64,000 nt of DNA from Welwitschia mirabilis (Eukaryota; Gnetophyta; Gnetopsida; Welwitschiales). This document shows positions 19,439 to 31,262 of this stretch, piece by piece. The notes under the pieces are model-generated. The model had not been told where the DNA came from. It saw only the letters and a program-made list of their open reading frames with translations, and made no database searches. Made by a program: the position numbers and the translations under genes. Position 1 is the stretch's first letter, and each line of letters opens with the position of its first letter. The DNA lies in NCBI GenBank assembly GCA_051453625.1, contig JBOZIK010000001.1:286068499-286132498 (forward strand), in the 5' to 3' direction.

Positions 19439-21358
19439 TTACCTTTGATCTTGCTTTCTGCAGACGCGAGCGGCGGTGTAGACGCGGCCGGGCCGGCAGA
19501 AATAGCCCTCCGACGGAGCGCAGTGTGAGTCCTTGGAGCACTTGCAGAGCTTCTCCAGAGCGCATCCGTCTCTTAATTCTTCAACCTTCTTACCGCCGAT
19601 GCCAAAAATCTTCTCAGTCCACTCGTTCAGAAACAGCCCATCCGCATCGTAGCGCTGCCGCACTTGCTCAAACTTTGCGAAATCCACAGTTTTCTGCTGC
19701 GCCTGGTCATCGAAGTAGTACCCACCGGACTTGCCCCAGTGCAGATGCGCGTTATACTTCTCGACCAGAAGTTGTTCAATCTCTGAAAAAACATCCATAT
19801 TCCATTTGGGCGTAAACGCGTGCTTAGATCGATAGTAGCTCATTTCAAAGGTCACAGCGTCCTCCGGCGGGCCCAAGTACGCCTCCGACTTTTTCAGAGT
19901 CCTCATTATGAAGCCGGAGCCTTCGACGTCGCAAAGAGCGCTCCGCGTGACCTTGCTGACTTCTCTGATCTTCTTTATGTCGCGCATGGCGTCCGCAGCG
20001 CGCGAAATCGGCACCCGGAACTCGAATTCCCATTTCCGGATAGGGTTCGCTCGCGGATCCCAAGAACAAATGGTCTCGTTTACGTCAGTAATGGTGTCGA
20101 CAAGGCACACGGACGATTTGTAGTTGTCCCTTTCGGTGGAGTCATAGCTCTGGCAGCCCCCGCTGTTGACCATGTCGTGGTTAAAGCCCACCACAGGAAA
20201 GCCGGTGAACTTCTTGCCGTCGTTAAGAAAGCCGCCGCCGTTGAGGGTTCGCTTCTGCATCGAATTCATCGTAAGGCTGCAGAGGCGCTCAGAGTCCTGC
20301 TCCTTCTCGATCTCGTCATCTACGAAGGCAACCAGACAGAAGGAAACATAATCATTACATTCGAAATCGAGAAAACAAGAACAGTCGGTAAAGTACACTC
20401 CTAAGATACAAACGAAGTACACCGCAAAGCAAGCCGTGGACTTACACGTGTCCGAGTTCTCCCTTGCTTCGGCAACAGTGGTTCTCTGGTACGAGGACTT
20501 ATTAATTCCATTGCCGGGGACAGTTGCAGGCACGCGGTCATTGGCTTCCATCAGCGCCTTCCTGTGGGAAGCATACCAGTACACAAGAGCAAACTCCGTT
20601 TCATTGAGAAACGGCACGAGGCGGTTCTCCAGCCCAGCGTCATCATCCAGAGAGAGCGTAACGGAGCGCTTGAAGAGTGGCTGAAGGGAAAACGTAACCT
20701 CGGAGATGACTCCGAGAGAGCCGAGCGAAAGCGTGGCAGCCTTGAGATCTTCATCGTCGGAGGTAAGCTGCACCACCTTGGCATACCCCTCCGCCGGGGG
20801 CGCGGGCACGACGAGGCGCATCCCGGTGACATAATCATGGATGGAGGAGCCCTTTCCGTAGAGGCTGCTGCCGTGGGCGCCGGTGCTGATGGCACCCGCA
20901 GCGGACACGCCCTCCCACGACGTTGACGTCGGGAACGAAACACCGGCCGCCGCGACGGCGTCCTGCAGTTGTCTCATGTTAACACCAGCGTGGACGGTGG
21001 CGGTGGCGGCGGCCCGGTCGACTGAGCGCTTGGAGTTGAGATTTCTCGTGGAGATTATGACACCGTCGTTGCCTTCGCCAGGGCACATAAGCGGCGTACG
21101 GCTGTGGGCCAGCGGACTCATGGCTCTTATTCTGAGCTTTTGTTTGACTGCCCAGGCGACGTTGCTGACCAGCTCGGGTTCGGAATTGGGGTAGAAGACG
21201 ATGGTCGCGGAACAGTTGGAATAAGCTTCCCAGTATCCTTGACTGTTGTTGACTTGGCATTTGTCGCCCTCGTTGCCGCATTTGAACAACGGCGGTCCGA
21301 CGTCGCAGGCCGTCCCGGCAGAGATGAAAGCGCACATAAGGAAGATAAGGCCGCGCAT
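19439..21358 (-). CDS. GULLO: L-gulonolactone oxidase family protein (plant FAD-linked sugar-lactone oxidoreductase)
   Basis: Two exons on the minus strand, 21358-20446 and 20319-19439, give 597 residues ending in TAA at 19439-19441. Plant GULLO proteins oxidise L-gulono-1,4-lactone to L-ascorbate with FAD, usually as secreted or endomembrane enzymes. Seen here: a hydrophobic signal peptide (MRGLIFLMCAFISAGTAC), the FAD-binding region at about residues 50-200 with a His-Ser (H85 S86) and GAHGSSLYGKG at 160-170, LGSLGVISEVTFSLQPLFKR after it, the ALO-type C-terminal half with MSYYRSK and HLHWGKSGG, and a Cys-rich tail (CALEKLCKCSKDSHCAPSEG...FCRPG). Length matches the family's usual roughly 590. 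The start is set by the signal peptide. Codons are GC-rich, unlike the AT-rich flanks. No defect seen; this is the one gene here likely to work. The exact paralogue and substrate are not determined. Confidence 0.93.
   Translation of the reverse strand: MRGLIFLMCAFISAGTACDVGPPLFKCGNEGDKCQVNNSQGYWEAYSNCSATIVFYPNSEPELVSNVAWAVKQKLRIRAMSPLAHSRTPLMCPGEGNDGVIISTRNLNSKRSVDRAAATATVHAGVNMRQLQDAVAAAGVSFPTSTSWEGVSAAGAISTGAHGSSLYGKGSSIHDYVTGMRLVVPAPPAEGYAKVVQLTSDDEDLKAATLSLGSLGVISEVTFSLQPLFKRSVTLSLDDDAGLENRLVPFLNETEFALVYWYASHRKALMEANDRVPATVPGNGINKSSYQRTTVAEARENSDTCKSTACFAVYFVCILGVYFTDCSCFLDFECNDYVSFCLVAFVDDEIEKEQDSERLCSLTMNSMQKRTLNGGGFLNDGKKFTGFPVVGFNHDMVNSGGCQSYDSTERDNYKSSVCLVDTITDVNETICSWDPRANPIRKWEFEFRVPISRAADAMRDIKKIREVSKVTRSALCDVEGSGFIMRTLKKSEAYLGPPEDAVTFEMSYYRSKHAFTPKWNMDVFSEIEQLLVEKYNAHLHWGKSGGYYFDDQAQQKTVDFAKFEQVRQRYDADGLFLNEWTEKIFGIGGKKVEELRDGCALEKLCKCSKDSHCAPSEGYFCRPGRVYTAARVCRKQDQR
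20320..20445 (-). other. Intron of the GULLO gene (126 bp, no in-frame stop)
   Basis: Donor CACGT|GTAAGT at 20446/20445 and acceptor TTCGTAG|ATGAC at 20320/20319 bound 126 bases, 42 codons, with no stop in the gene's frame. The translated intron is Cys/Phe/Val-rich (for example CFAVYFVCILGVYF) and interrupts a region that aligns without it in the family, so it is an intron. Splicing joins Thr304 to Tyr-Asp-Glu. Confidence 0.85.
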
Positions 21359-22100
21359 TGCCGTTCCTGCGATGAGCGAATCGTCAAAGGTTTGGATTAA
21401 GAGGAGGTTTGGAGATTGACTTGGGTTTAGGCATTGGGTTTGTTGAGATATTTGAAGGGTTGGCCGTCAATACAAAGGCGACTGAGTAAGTCATCAAGAA
21501 TCAATTGAAACGACAAAGAGGGAAAGGCAATAAAGGGCCGTGGATTACTTCGACGGTAAACTATTAAAAGAAATGTTAATATTAATTAATTGGTATGATG
21601 TTATGAAGGTGTATGAGGCGGGGCTTAAGCCAAAGGAAAGCTCTTCGCTTTAATTGGAAGTAAAGCATAAAGATTATTGTAGGAAGTTTAGCTTTCAGTA
21701 TATTGACTTTGATTTCGTTCAATGGCGATACTTGTGTTAATTTGAAAACTTTGTGTTAATTTGAAAAAGAAAATACGGATTTGGAGGAACGCCATGCGCA
21801 TCCAACGACAGCGCCAAAATCTGGCCGTGTTTTAAGAGGTTAAACAGAGTGCTTATCTCGTGCCCTTTAAAATATTAAATTATTATTTCAATACTTCCAG
21901 TTCTACAAAAGATTTATGTGTCGTACAGAGGGGCGTCACACCTAAACAATTTTATATTAATATTAATAAATTTAAATTTCTATATAAGATAAATAATACT
22001 AATATATATGAAAAAGTAAAAATTAGGATAAAAGCTAAAAAGGCTCACACACGAAAATGTAGAAAAAACCAATGTTCAAAAACAAAAAGGAAGCATTACG
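21359..22100 (-). promoter_or_regulatory. Upstream region of GULLO
   Basis: No other gene was seen for 700 bases upstream of the start codon. The leader next to the ATG is pyrimidine-rich on the sense strand. No convincing TATA box; CAAATATCTC near 21450 is a weak candidate. TGTGACGCCCC, read on the minus strand ending at about 21942, resembles an LTR start, so an old LTR may border the promoter. Confidence 0.3.
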
Positions 22101-22101
22101 A

Positions 22102-22155
22102 TGGTTTCTTTTATCAAGAGGATGGATGGTTTCTTTTATTAGAGGATGGATGGTG
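22102..22155. repeat. Tandem 27-bp duplication
   Basis: GATGGTTTCTTTTAT followed by an AAGAGGATG-type tail occurs twice in succession. It creates the repeated Gly-Trp-Phe residues of a chance plus-strand frame. Confidence 0.75.
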
Positions 22156-22493
22156 AGGTAATGTCTACATGAAGTTTCATCCACATAATGCATCAAAAAT
22201 TATAGGAGGTAGTTACCCCAACCTACGCTCGAGAGCAGCCTTGGGTTACAGCTTTTGGTAACTCATTGAGCTACCTTTTAGTAACTCATTGAGCTACCTT
22301 TTAATCGACCTTCCCTCTTTGTGATCTAATCAACCTTCCCTCTAATAAGGTGCTAAAAAATATAAATATGGATACAAATTAATTGATACAAATAGAAGTT
22401 GCATACCTACATTTATAAAAGAATATGGGGCAAAAAAGGTTTCATCTAAATTACAAGAGGGTAAACTGTTGAAGTAAATTTCAGATGAAGCAA

Positions 22494-22567
22494 AAAAGTC
22501 TTAAAGATAGCCCTCCAATTCTGGAAGTGACAAAGTCTTAAAGATAGCCCTCCAATTCTGGAAGGGA
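22494..22567. repeat. Tandem repeat of about 43 bp at a gap edge
   Basis: AAAGTCTTAAAGATAGCCCT plus CCAATTCTGGAAG occurs twice before the 100-N gap, and CCAATTCTGGAAGGGAC recurs after it at 22751. The repeat probably caused the gap. Confidence 0.85.
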
Positions 22568-22756
22568 CNNNNNNNNNNNNNNNNNNNNNNNNNNNNNNNN
22601 NNNNNNNNNNNNNNNNNNNNNNNNNNNNNNNNNNNNNNNNNNNNNNNNNNNNNNNNNNNNNNNNNNNNGTTCCTCTACGCCTTGGACACCAGAATCTCCA
22701 ACCAAACAAGAAGAAGGACGACATAAGAGAAAGGCATTGCCTGTTCGGCTCCAATT

Positions 22757-22790
22757 CTGGAAGGGACGGTCCCTTCCAGGTATAAAACCC
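22757..22790 (+). promoter_or_regulatory. Perfect 23-nt palindrome followed by a TATA box
   Basis: CTGGAAGGGAC and GTCCCTTCCAG form 11-bp perfect arms around a single G at 22768. TATAAAACCC starts at 22781. It could be the promoter of a retroelement LTR or of a lost gene; nothing recognisable follows downstream. Confidence 0.4.
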
Positions 22791-23639
22791 TTCTATCCAA
22801 CAGATAGGCAGGGTAGAGCTTTTCGTTCTTTGCAAACAACCATAATTTGACCTGGTTCCGAGAAGGAAAAAGTTGACTTTTTGGTTAACTTTAAGATATT
22901 TGAAGAAAATAGTTTGCTTTTTGTCAAGCCCCTTGGAATGGTTTTGGTTGTTCACTTTAAAAGGAGCTAGCAACTTCCAATTGAATAAAAACTAGATTTT
23001 TAAATATGCTATGAATCATCCATATCCCATTGATGATTGCAAAGAAGATTATGAACATTTTTAACTTTAAAGGGTAATAAAGATGATCCATCTATTCACG
23101 TAAGAGACTTCCATGTAGATCTACCATTATTAATCAACTAGAGATCATGTTTCCAAAAATCCTCTAACCTAAACTAAGAAAGGTGCTTATCATAATGAGA
23201 CATATAACATTTGAAAGTCTATATGTTGAATCCACTAGCCTTCAAAGAAACTACTACAGCTTAAAGAAATAATACCTTTCTGAAACCACATTAAGGCTAA
23301 CTTAGGGGAACAATATCCTAGTGGATCATTAGAAAAGAGAAGCCATCATAGACTTAATGCTTAAAGAATTAATTGAAAAAGTGTAACATCTTGTCAATTT
23401 GGAAGATCATAAATGTTTCTAACCACTCTAACAAGACCTTTTTCAGTATCAGATGCTAATCAAATATAAGTCCTTAAAATAGTTTTTACCTTTTTATAAG
23501 CTTATCAAGAGAGAATCTGATAAAAGAATAACAACTATGAACAAAATCTAAGAATAGATTTACATACCATGAATTTTCTTATTAGTGAAGGCTTCTTAGA
23601 CTTTCATTTAAATACCTTTTTTCAAATTTTATCTGAAAC

Positions 23640-24620
23640 CCACTTGTAAAATCATAGGAAGATTAATTAAAGAAAAATGAATTTTTAAAACTTTAGAGAT
23701 ATCTATAGGCTAAATCCATGACCAAGATCAAATAGAATGCCATTGGTACCGGATAAAGCAAAAATAGAATATTTCTCTTAATTTATTTTACATCTTAAAA
23801 ACATGCCATATTAATTTATTGAGCAAAGAGTATGTAAGATTATGACTATTATTTTTAATAATAAAGAAAGATTCATTTTCAAAATGCATATGAATAAGCT
23901 ATTTAGCACCATCACAAATTTAAACAGTCTAAATTAGTATTGATTGTTTATCTATGTAAATTATATGAAATATAAAATCAAGTGGTAAAATAAAGATATA
24001 AGGAGTTAATGGACGTGCTTGTTCAATTAAATGTTCAATATTAAAAGTCTTTAAAATACCTTATTTAATAGCAATACATGCATTAGCATTCTTAAATAGA
24101 AAAGTAATAAAGTGGAGAAATTTTTGGGTAAATCCTAGGTTTCACACACATTCTAAAATAAAATTGTGGTAGATTTTTTAAATTCCTTTGCATGATCAAG
24201 CTTAACAAAGATTACATCTTGACCAAAATATTTTACCCATTGCATTGCCTTCCATACAGTAACCAAATTGTCGAGTTTATATCTACCAATAATAAAATGA
24301 GATTATTCATTACACATAATATTAGGGAAAATTGGTTTCAATATAAAAGATAAACATTTGTTCAAAATTTTATATAAAAAATTAAGTAAGATAACTAGAT
24401 GTTAATTAGTAATAAGATGAGGATCTTTAGGTTTGGGAAGAATTTGAACAAATCCTTAGTTAATGTAAAAGCCTAAATATCCTCTATAAGTAGATTCTTT
24501 AGTCACATGCTAGCAATCTTATCCTATGATATCTAAGTGATGTTTGTAAAATTCAAATGGAAAACCATTAAAACCTATAGCTTTTTCATTAGTTAAACTA
24601 AAACAAGCCTTTTTTAATTA
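23640..24620 (-). mobile_element. LINE (L1-type) reverse transcriptase, decayed
   Basis: The minus strand shows the order IGFNGFPFEFYK, FVQILPKPKDP, NFLYKILNKCLSFILKPIFP, HFIIGRYKLDNLVTVWKAM, GQDVIFVKLDHAKEF, then LFKNANACIAIK. These are blocks of plant L1-type RT from the PDG/EFYK motif through motif A. Stops and frameshifts are common. Limits are approximate. Confidence 0.75.
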
Positions 24621-25384
24621 TGTGAGGAACATTTTTTTTTAAAAGAGAATTATGAGCTAGAGTATGTTATTAAAATAGAAATTGCATTTTCCCAAAATAA
24701 GTTGGAATAAAAATCATCTACCTTAAAAATAAAATAATTAATTAAAAATAGTTAAAATATCATATTCTTCATAGATCAACGAATTATCAATAAGCATCTA
24801 TAAAAGATTAGGAATTTTGCTATTATTTGATTGTAAAATTTTAAAAATCTTTTACAATTATAATCTTAAATGTGCAACCAAGGAAATCTACTTTGAATCA
24901 AAGCATATTTAGTTTCTCATAAGAATTTACTTCAAAAATCATAATAGAGCCATTAGGATGCACTTTTCTATAAAATAAGGATCAAACAATTTAAAGGCCA
25001 ACTAATTAAACATAAAGATTAAAATGAACATTTGTAAAGAAGATAAATTGGAAATATCTAAATATCACCCTAAATAGTATTTTGTCAAACTAATGTAGAT
25101 TTTCTAGTAGATAATTTCCATTCAATAATTATAATTGAATATCAATGATACTACTCCAAAAGGAAAGGTAGATTCAAGAAATATTAAGAGGCTTCTTACA
25201 ATGATTAATTATAACATGTTTGTAAGGATAGAAGTTTTCTAAGATTTAACTTAAGGCATGGATTTGTATCAAGTAGATAAGACTTTACCCAATTTAAAAC
25301 TCTAAGTAATGCTAAGTCATGTTTTTCAAAAGTTTGTATGTAATCAATATCACAAGGTAATGTAGTAAAAGAAGGAATGTTATT

Positions 25385-26440
25385 TTAATTTTCAAATAAA
25401 GGTATATACAAAAGAGATGGAAAAACATTTTTGATGTGATCACCAAGTTCAGTTACTTCATTTGAGGTGGTAAGTTTCTCTATTGATCTTTGTTGTATTA
25501 CTATAGTTGCTTCCTTATCCTTCTTCTCCTTCTTATTTTTATCATCGTTTGCTAAGTTGTTAGATATATTAAAAAGCTTATCCATAGAAATGTGATATTT
25601 ATTTAGAGTTAATATTTCTTAATTATGTTAATCTTCTAAAATTAAGTAAATGTTAGGAAAATAATATAAAATTTCTTTATCAACATTTTTTGAGTCATCA
25701 TCCTCCTCTTCCTTATTTAGCTAGTAAGTTAAAACATCATTATCTTCATGTTGGCTATATTATAAAGGGTGAAATATTAGAGATTTATTTAACATTTCAT
25801 CATCTAACTCTACCATTTTATCATCATCATCATTAAAACAAGATTTTTACTATCTTATATAGTACTTTCAATGTTTTCTTCATCACATTCAAAGTTATCC
25901 TCATCATTCTTAAGGTAAAAGGTAATATGCATTATGGAATAGGCTTAAGTTTGTTTTTCTTATTCTCATATTTCAGTGATAACTCCTACTAATCTCTTCA
26001 AGTTTTTATTGGGTCTATTACTTTGAATTTCACTTTGTTAGAAAGAGTTTTATAAGGAATTCTCTTCTTCTTAATATTCTTCTTCATATTTCTTTATCAG
26101 AAGCGGTTAAAACTTGCTAAATATATTATTAAATGCCTCTCTAAATGTGGAAGGATGTCTAAAGCATTAAGCATTCTCATCATTACTATGGAAAAGTTGA
26201 AAAGATGAAGGGACCTCATTCCTAGTTTGAACATCATTTTTCTCTAATGGAAAGTTTCTCCTTCTTTTTGCAAAGATTTCTTAAAGTGTTCTTTTATTAG
26301 AAGGATTTTGGACTTCTGTTTTGTTATTAAGAAGGATTTCTCTAAGGGTTAGAGCTTGAAGACATATTTGAAGATCATGAAAGATTATTGGAATTTGATT
26401 AGAAGTTTTTAGAATTGTAATGGGTGAGGATGGGTTACTA
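25385..26440 (-). pseudogene. Unidentified acidic, Lys/Asp-rich decayed coding sequence upstream of the LINE RT
   Basis: The minus strand carries long low-complexity charged runs (NDDDDKMVELDDEML, KEEEDDDSKN, KNKKEKKDKEAT), with an open 66-residue piece at 25385-25585. Its position upstream of the LINE RT would fit an ORF1 or linker, but no ORF1 motif was recognised and the spacing lacks a clear endonuclease. Confidence 0.3.
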
Positions 26441-27170
26441 GAGGAAGAAATTTTTAAAATATTATAAATAAATATGCAAAAAATTGACTTGCCCTACTAT
26501 AGAAATAAACTAACCTTTCTCATCTTGAGTTCTTGAGATAAATTCAAATAAACCTTCTTTGATAGGATTCGTAAGAAAATGCTTTTCTCTATAGTACTTT
26601 CTCATCACCCTGCATGATTATAAAATTTTAAATAAACTTCTTTACATACAATTAACAACACTCTTCTGGATCACATGAAGCACAACATGGAGGTTGATAA
26701 CATGTAAAAACTGGAAATTACATCAAGTATATCAAGCTAATTTAGCTTAAGTAAAGATATTAGATGAACTATTTTATTTTGAAAATATGTTTTCTATCAT
26801 TTTTAATGTTATTCGTGATCTTATGCATTTCCCTATGATGATTGTAGGTATTATACTACATTCTAGAGCACACGTAGAAAGATGAAAGAATTCCAATGGA
26901 AAATACTAGTGGCATTGATGATCTAGATGGTTGTAGTAGTCTTTTAAAGTAAGCTATCTTTAAATTTACATTCTGGAGTCACCTCAAAAAAAGAAATAGA
27001 TTTTGATTATAAGATAAGACAATTATGACATTAAAATTAGCCAAAGTGTTCAGTCCCGAAAGTATTACTCTTTTATTATAAAACCCTATTCAAGAAACCC
27101 TAAATCGTAAAATCCTAACCCTCTCTTTGCCTATAAAAAGTGCCAAACACTTCTTATTATAACATTTATT

Positions 27171-27350
27171 TGTTAAGGTTTATGTAAACCATGGTTCTAT
27201 GCCTAAAATACATGAAAATCCTAGTAAAACCCTAATGGAATGGTTGCCTTTATGAGTAAGCTCTTTAAAGAAATAATGATGAGTAGAAATAAAATTTATT
27301 TTTTGAGAAATTTTGTGCTCTTATTTTTTGGGCTTTTTTATTTCTCAGCA
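27171..27350 (+). repeat. Copia 5' LTR
   Basis: TGTTAAGGTTTATG...CTCAGCA, ending in CA and followed at 27353 by the primer site. It aligns with the 3' LTR at 34885-35067. Confidence 0.88.
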
Positions 27351-27352
27351 AT

Positions 27353-27364
27353 TGGTATCAAAGT
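27353..27364 (+). other. Copia primer-binding site (initiator Met tRNA type)
   Basis: TGGTATCAAAGT, two changes from the usual TGGTATCAGAGC, directly after the 5' LTR. Confidence 0.85.
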
Positions 27365-28773
27365 AAGCCTTACTTATTAGCCTAGTTTTGACGACTATTT
27401 TTGTCTAATGGTTATTTTTCTTACCTTAACAACTTTATTTTAATCTTGGTTTTGGCCTAATTACTATTTTCCTTTTTTTAATGGTTATTTTAAAGAGGTC
27501 GTTGACCACCTTCTATATCTTTTATCCTACCATGCATTCCACTCCCATGCATCCTACTATGCTTCTTACTCCTATGTGTCCTACCTAGATACCACTCATG
27601 TTTTCCCTCTGCTATACATTTTCCTTCTAATCTGGCCAACTTTCTACTCTATGTAGCCTCTGAAGATCATCATTCTTGATGTAACTACACATTTGCTATC
27701 CTTTCACATTCACTGCAGCTACATTGCCTACTCCAGTAAATGCACACTTATCATCCTCCTATGCTTAGTATGTAAGCTATGATTCTTGTTGTGTTTGTAG
27801 TGTTGGTTATCCACTAGTTCTTCTATAGTTCACCTAAGACCCCCTCTAGTTATGTTCATTATCTACTAATCTGCATGCATCCAACACTCTTACTTTCTAC
27901 TTTTACTCTAATATCTACTGGCTTATGTCCTCTATTATCCCTGACAAACTTACTTGTAAGCTTGCTTTATTAGTTTTACAGGTATTAACCCATGACAACC
28001 TACTTATTCTTGTAGTTTCACCTTGGATCTCCATCTCTCCCACTTATCACCTCCCGCTAGCTACCCTTCCACATTTGCTCTCTTGTGCCTAATTTGTGCA
28101 CCTAATCCATGCACTTACTCCTTTTTGGCCACTTTCACTATGTGATTCATGCACTTACTATTCCTGTGCCTCATCTGTGGACTTACTCCTTCTTGATCAT
28201 AGTCATTGTGTGATCTTACTTGCATCACCATGATCTCATGCTCTTGCATCATGCCCTGTGATTCTGTGGCCTCCTATTGGTAGCCAATCCTGCCTAACTA
28301 CATCTCCCTGTGCTAGCTTGTAGTCTACTGTCTCTATGTTGATTTATCCTATTGAGTGTTGTGCCTTTGTAGTTGCTCCTGTTGACCCATAACATTTCTT
28401 CTCTACCACCCTCGAGCATCCTTGTACTACTTCTCTATTGCTGATTCTGTCATCGATCATCATGTTCTACAATCTTGCGTTTGGCCCTGATCTTGACATA
28501 AAGCCCACCATTACTTTTGTGCTTACTTTCACCAATTTGCATATGTTACTAAGGAAAGTGAAATGAACATAAAGAAACAAAGACATGAAGAAACTCAGAC
28601 ATTAGTGTCTATGAGATAAACTTAAAAATAAGCAAAACCAAAGTTGCAGACTCAATTGAGGCATTCATTCTACTGCATTAACTCCATGGTCTAGTGAGTT
28701 ATATCTTGGCATTGACTGCTACATGTTCATTGTTTTTCTTGATCTATTTGACCATTATGATCACTAGCTAATA

Positions 28774-28832
28774 GGTTGGCATAGTAGTTAATTCATATCC
28801 TTGTTCACAGCAAGGTTAGAGGTTTAATTCAT
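28774..28832 (+). other. tRNA-like (Pol III box-like) block
   Basis: TTGGCATAGTAGTTAA resembles an A box with D-arm, and GTTAGAGGTTTAATTC a B box with T-loop. The homologous minus-strand sequence at about 13425-13485 keeps TTGGTGTAGTAAT and TTGTGGGTACAAT. It may be a SINE or tRNA captured by the element. Confidence 0.4.
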
Positions 28833-29338
28833 TTCATTGCAAAAATCTAGTTTTTTTGAAAATTTGTGCCTAAAACTTTCTCGTTCTTTTGAATATGTAA
28901 AATTGCTAGCTCTCAGCTCCATTATGTGCACATGTGTTTAGTTGAGTCATAACTTAGCTATTAGCCCTATTTTATACACATAGGCAATTTTTTAAAGCCT
29001 TTTTTAGCTTTTTTTCAAGTTTTCTTGAGTTTTTTGGGTATTATTCACATTTTTAAGCTACAAGATTAATTTTCTAAGAATGTTTAGTGATTTTAAAAGG
29101 TCTTTTGGGCATTTTCATAATCATTCTAAGCCTTTAACCTTGTTTTTTCCTCTTTTTTTCTCTCATGAAGTTAATCTCGGGATGTAGAGTAAGATCCACT
29201 TGAGTTTTTTTTTTTTAAATAAAATTTTTCAGTTTCCTTCTTAATTAAATCTATTTTTGTGATTTGGATAGATTAAGCTAAGTCTAGAATGTTGAGAAAA
29301 ACTCATTTACCTAAACTATACCAAGTCAAACCCTGTCC

Positions 29339-29339
29339 C

Positions 29340-29378
<39 letters not shown>
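29339..29378. repeat. (TG)n microsatellite, about 20 units
   Basis: Uninterrupted TG repeat inside the Copia leader; absent from the homologous fragment near 12960. Confidence 0.97.
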
Positions 29379-29381
<3 letters not shown>

Positions 29382-30479
29382 TTTTTTCCACTTTCCTTAC
29401 ATTTACCTTTAATTTTCATGATTAGGATTTAAAATTAAAAATTATATTCACAATAAAAACATCATATTTTTCACTAGAAATAAGTCTTGATTTGTGGTGG
29501 ACATGAAGAGACTTACACAGATTGAGATCTGTGTCAAGCTATGCTACCCTCTAAGCTTGTTATGTAGTATTTTATACAAAGAGCCATGTCTCTCTTAAGT
29601 AAAAATGTTTCAAGTACCCAAAGGTCTAGATTCCTACATACATCTTAATAATCTATGGTACATAGGATGAAGACTAGAGACACAGTGGTAGGATCTACTT
29701 GGATTTCATCACCAAGTAGATAGGGAGGCCTAAGTGTAATCAATTGTTAAAATTAACTAAGCCTAAGGTATAAGAAAGTTACTGACATTATATGGTACTC
29801 TCCCTTAAGAGTGTTATATAGCTAAGGTAACCAAAATTAGCTAATAACTTAGATACCCCATCAAGGTAATTGATATTTTGGCTTTTCACTCCCTCAGAAG
29901 ACAAGGGTACTACCCTTAGAGAGGACATGGTTACTATCCAAATTTAGGAGCAGAATCTACAATTGATAAATCCATATTTTCATTAGCTAATAATCAAATT
30001 AGACCCATGCATTAAAATTTACCTTACTCATATTAAGCACATTTTAACAAAATACCTTTATTTGTTCTCGTGTGCATAGATTTTTTATTGTTTAAGGTAG
30101 TTTATCTTGGTTTTCACACATCATGATTTGAATTAGATCACTTAGATTTTTGAACTTAATTCCCTTTCATTGTGACTATACCTCTCCATCATGACCTTTT
30201 TGGTTTCATTGCATTATGACTTGGATATGAGAGTAAGATCCCTTTTCTTATGATTATATGATGGTCCTCATTTTTTTTTATTTTCCACCTTTTCAATTTT
30301 GACAAGCTTTTTTTATGTGTTGAATAGATTAATTTCAGAAGTGGATGTGAGTAAGATCACTCTAGAATTCAACTTTACCTCAAGACTTGTGAAACCTATT
30401 TTATTTCTTCCCCATAATTCATTATGGTTTCTATATCAAAAAGCAAATTTTAAATTTTATCAGATAGCTTTATGCTAGT

Positions 30480-31262
30480 ACCAACTATCGAAATCATGAT
30501 CAATGTTTGTGTGAATCTACACAATGGTTAGAGTTGGAAGAAATGAAATGAATATTTCATTTTTATAATGCACATTTATGAATTTGATTAAGATTATTTT
30601 GAAAAACTACATGTTTCTCTTTAAAATCTAGATAAGAAGATGCATGGCAAGTCGTTGGTAGAAAGTTGTTAGTGGCCACTCCACATAATTATACCAACTA
30701 TAATACTTTGTGAGATATATTTTATATGAAAAATTATCTAGAACTGATCAACCTCATCATGAGCATGAATAAAATTCATTATGAGAGAGGTAAAATGCAT
30801 TACCACATAGCTCAAATGACAAGTATTAAGTCAAAGGTTACTAAGATGGATCCAATGAATAAAGTATGCATTTATTATGTTAACTTGATTCATTGTTATT
30901 TGGGGGACGCATCTCTTCATGGATACATTCTATCTCTTCATGGAAGTAAGCAGCTTCCTAATATGAAATTTGACACCTTTAGTAAGGATCTTATTGCCAT
31001 AGAAATACAATCTAACTTCACAAGATCTTGATCCTCTAATATAGCATTCAAGGCTTCTTATTCTTATGGACTTCATTATTAACATAAGTAGTCTTCTAGC
31101 AACTCTCATTCACCAAAAGCATTGCATCATGATAAGGATAAGGCTCCATAAAAATAGCAAACTAAAAAGTATAATCCAAAGAAATAAGTTTAGCATAATA
31201 CTAATCTAAAGAAAAACAAATATCAATGCTCATAATGTGGAAGATAAGGTTATATCATAGAA
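30480..31262 (+). pseudogene. Copia gag, decayed
   Basis: A 101-residue piece is open at 30726-31031. A zinc knuckle follows at 31227-31262, where TGC..TGT are kept as Cys but the His codon has become TAT and the last Cys TTC. Family order and the matching minus-strand copy at 122-700 support gag. Confidence 0.65.

Larger units (their letters stand above)
27365..30480 (+). other. Long Copia leader with pyrimidine-rich block, tRNA-like block and TG repeat
   Basis: 27530-28540 is rich in C and T and poor in G, with repeated CCTACTATGC/ACTCCTATG-type words. 28774-28832 is tRNA-like. 29339-29378 is a TG run. 28775-30480 has a second, minus-strand copy split around the CACTA element, so that part is a stable component of this Copia family and not a one-off insertion. 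No coding frame recognised. Confidence 0.6.

Noticed and set aside
19525-21400. Plus-strand frames opposite the GULLO gene
   Set aside because: Shadows of a GC-rich coding sequence; no motif and no splice logic.
21800-21942. TGTGACGCCCC (minus) and a TTTTGGCGCTGTCG word upstream of GULLO as an LTR with primer site
   Set aside because: The interval of about 130 bp is too short for a known LTR here, no partner LTR or coding remnant was found; noted only as a possibility in the promoter entry.
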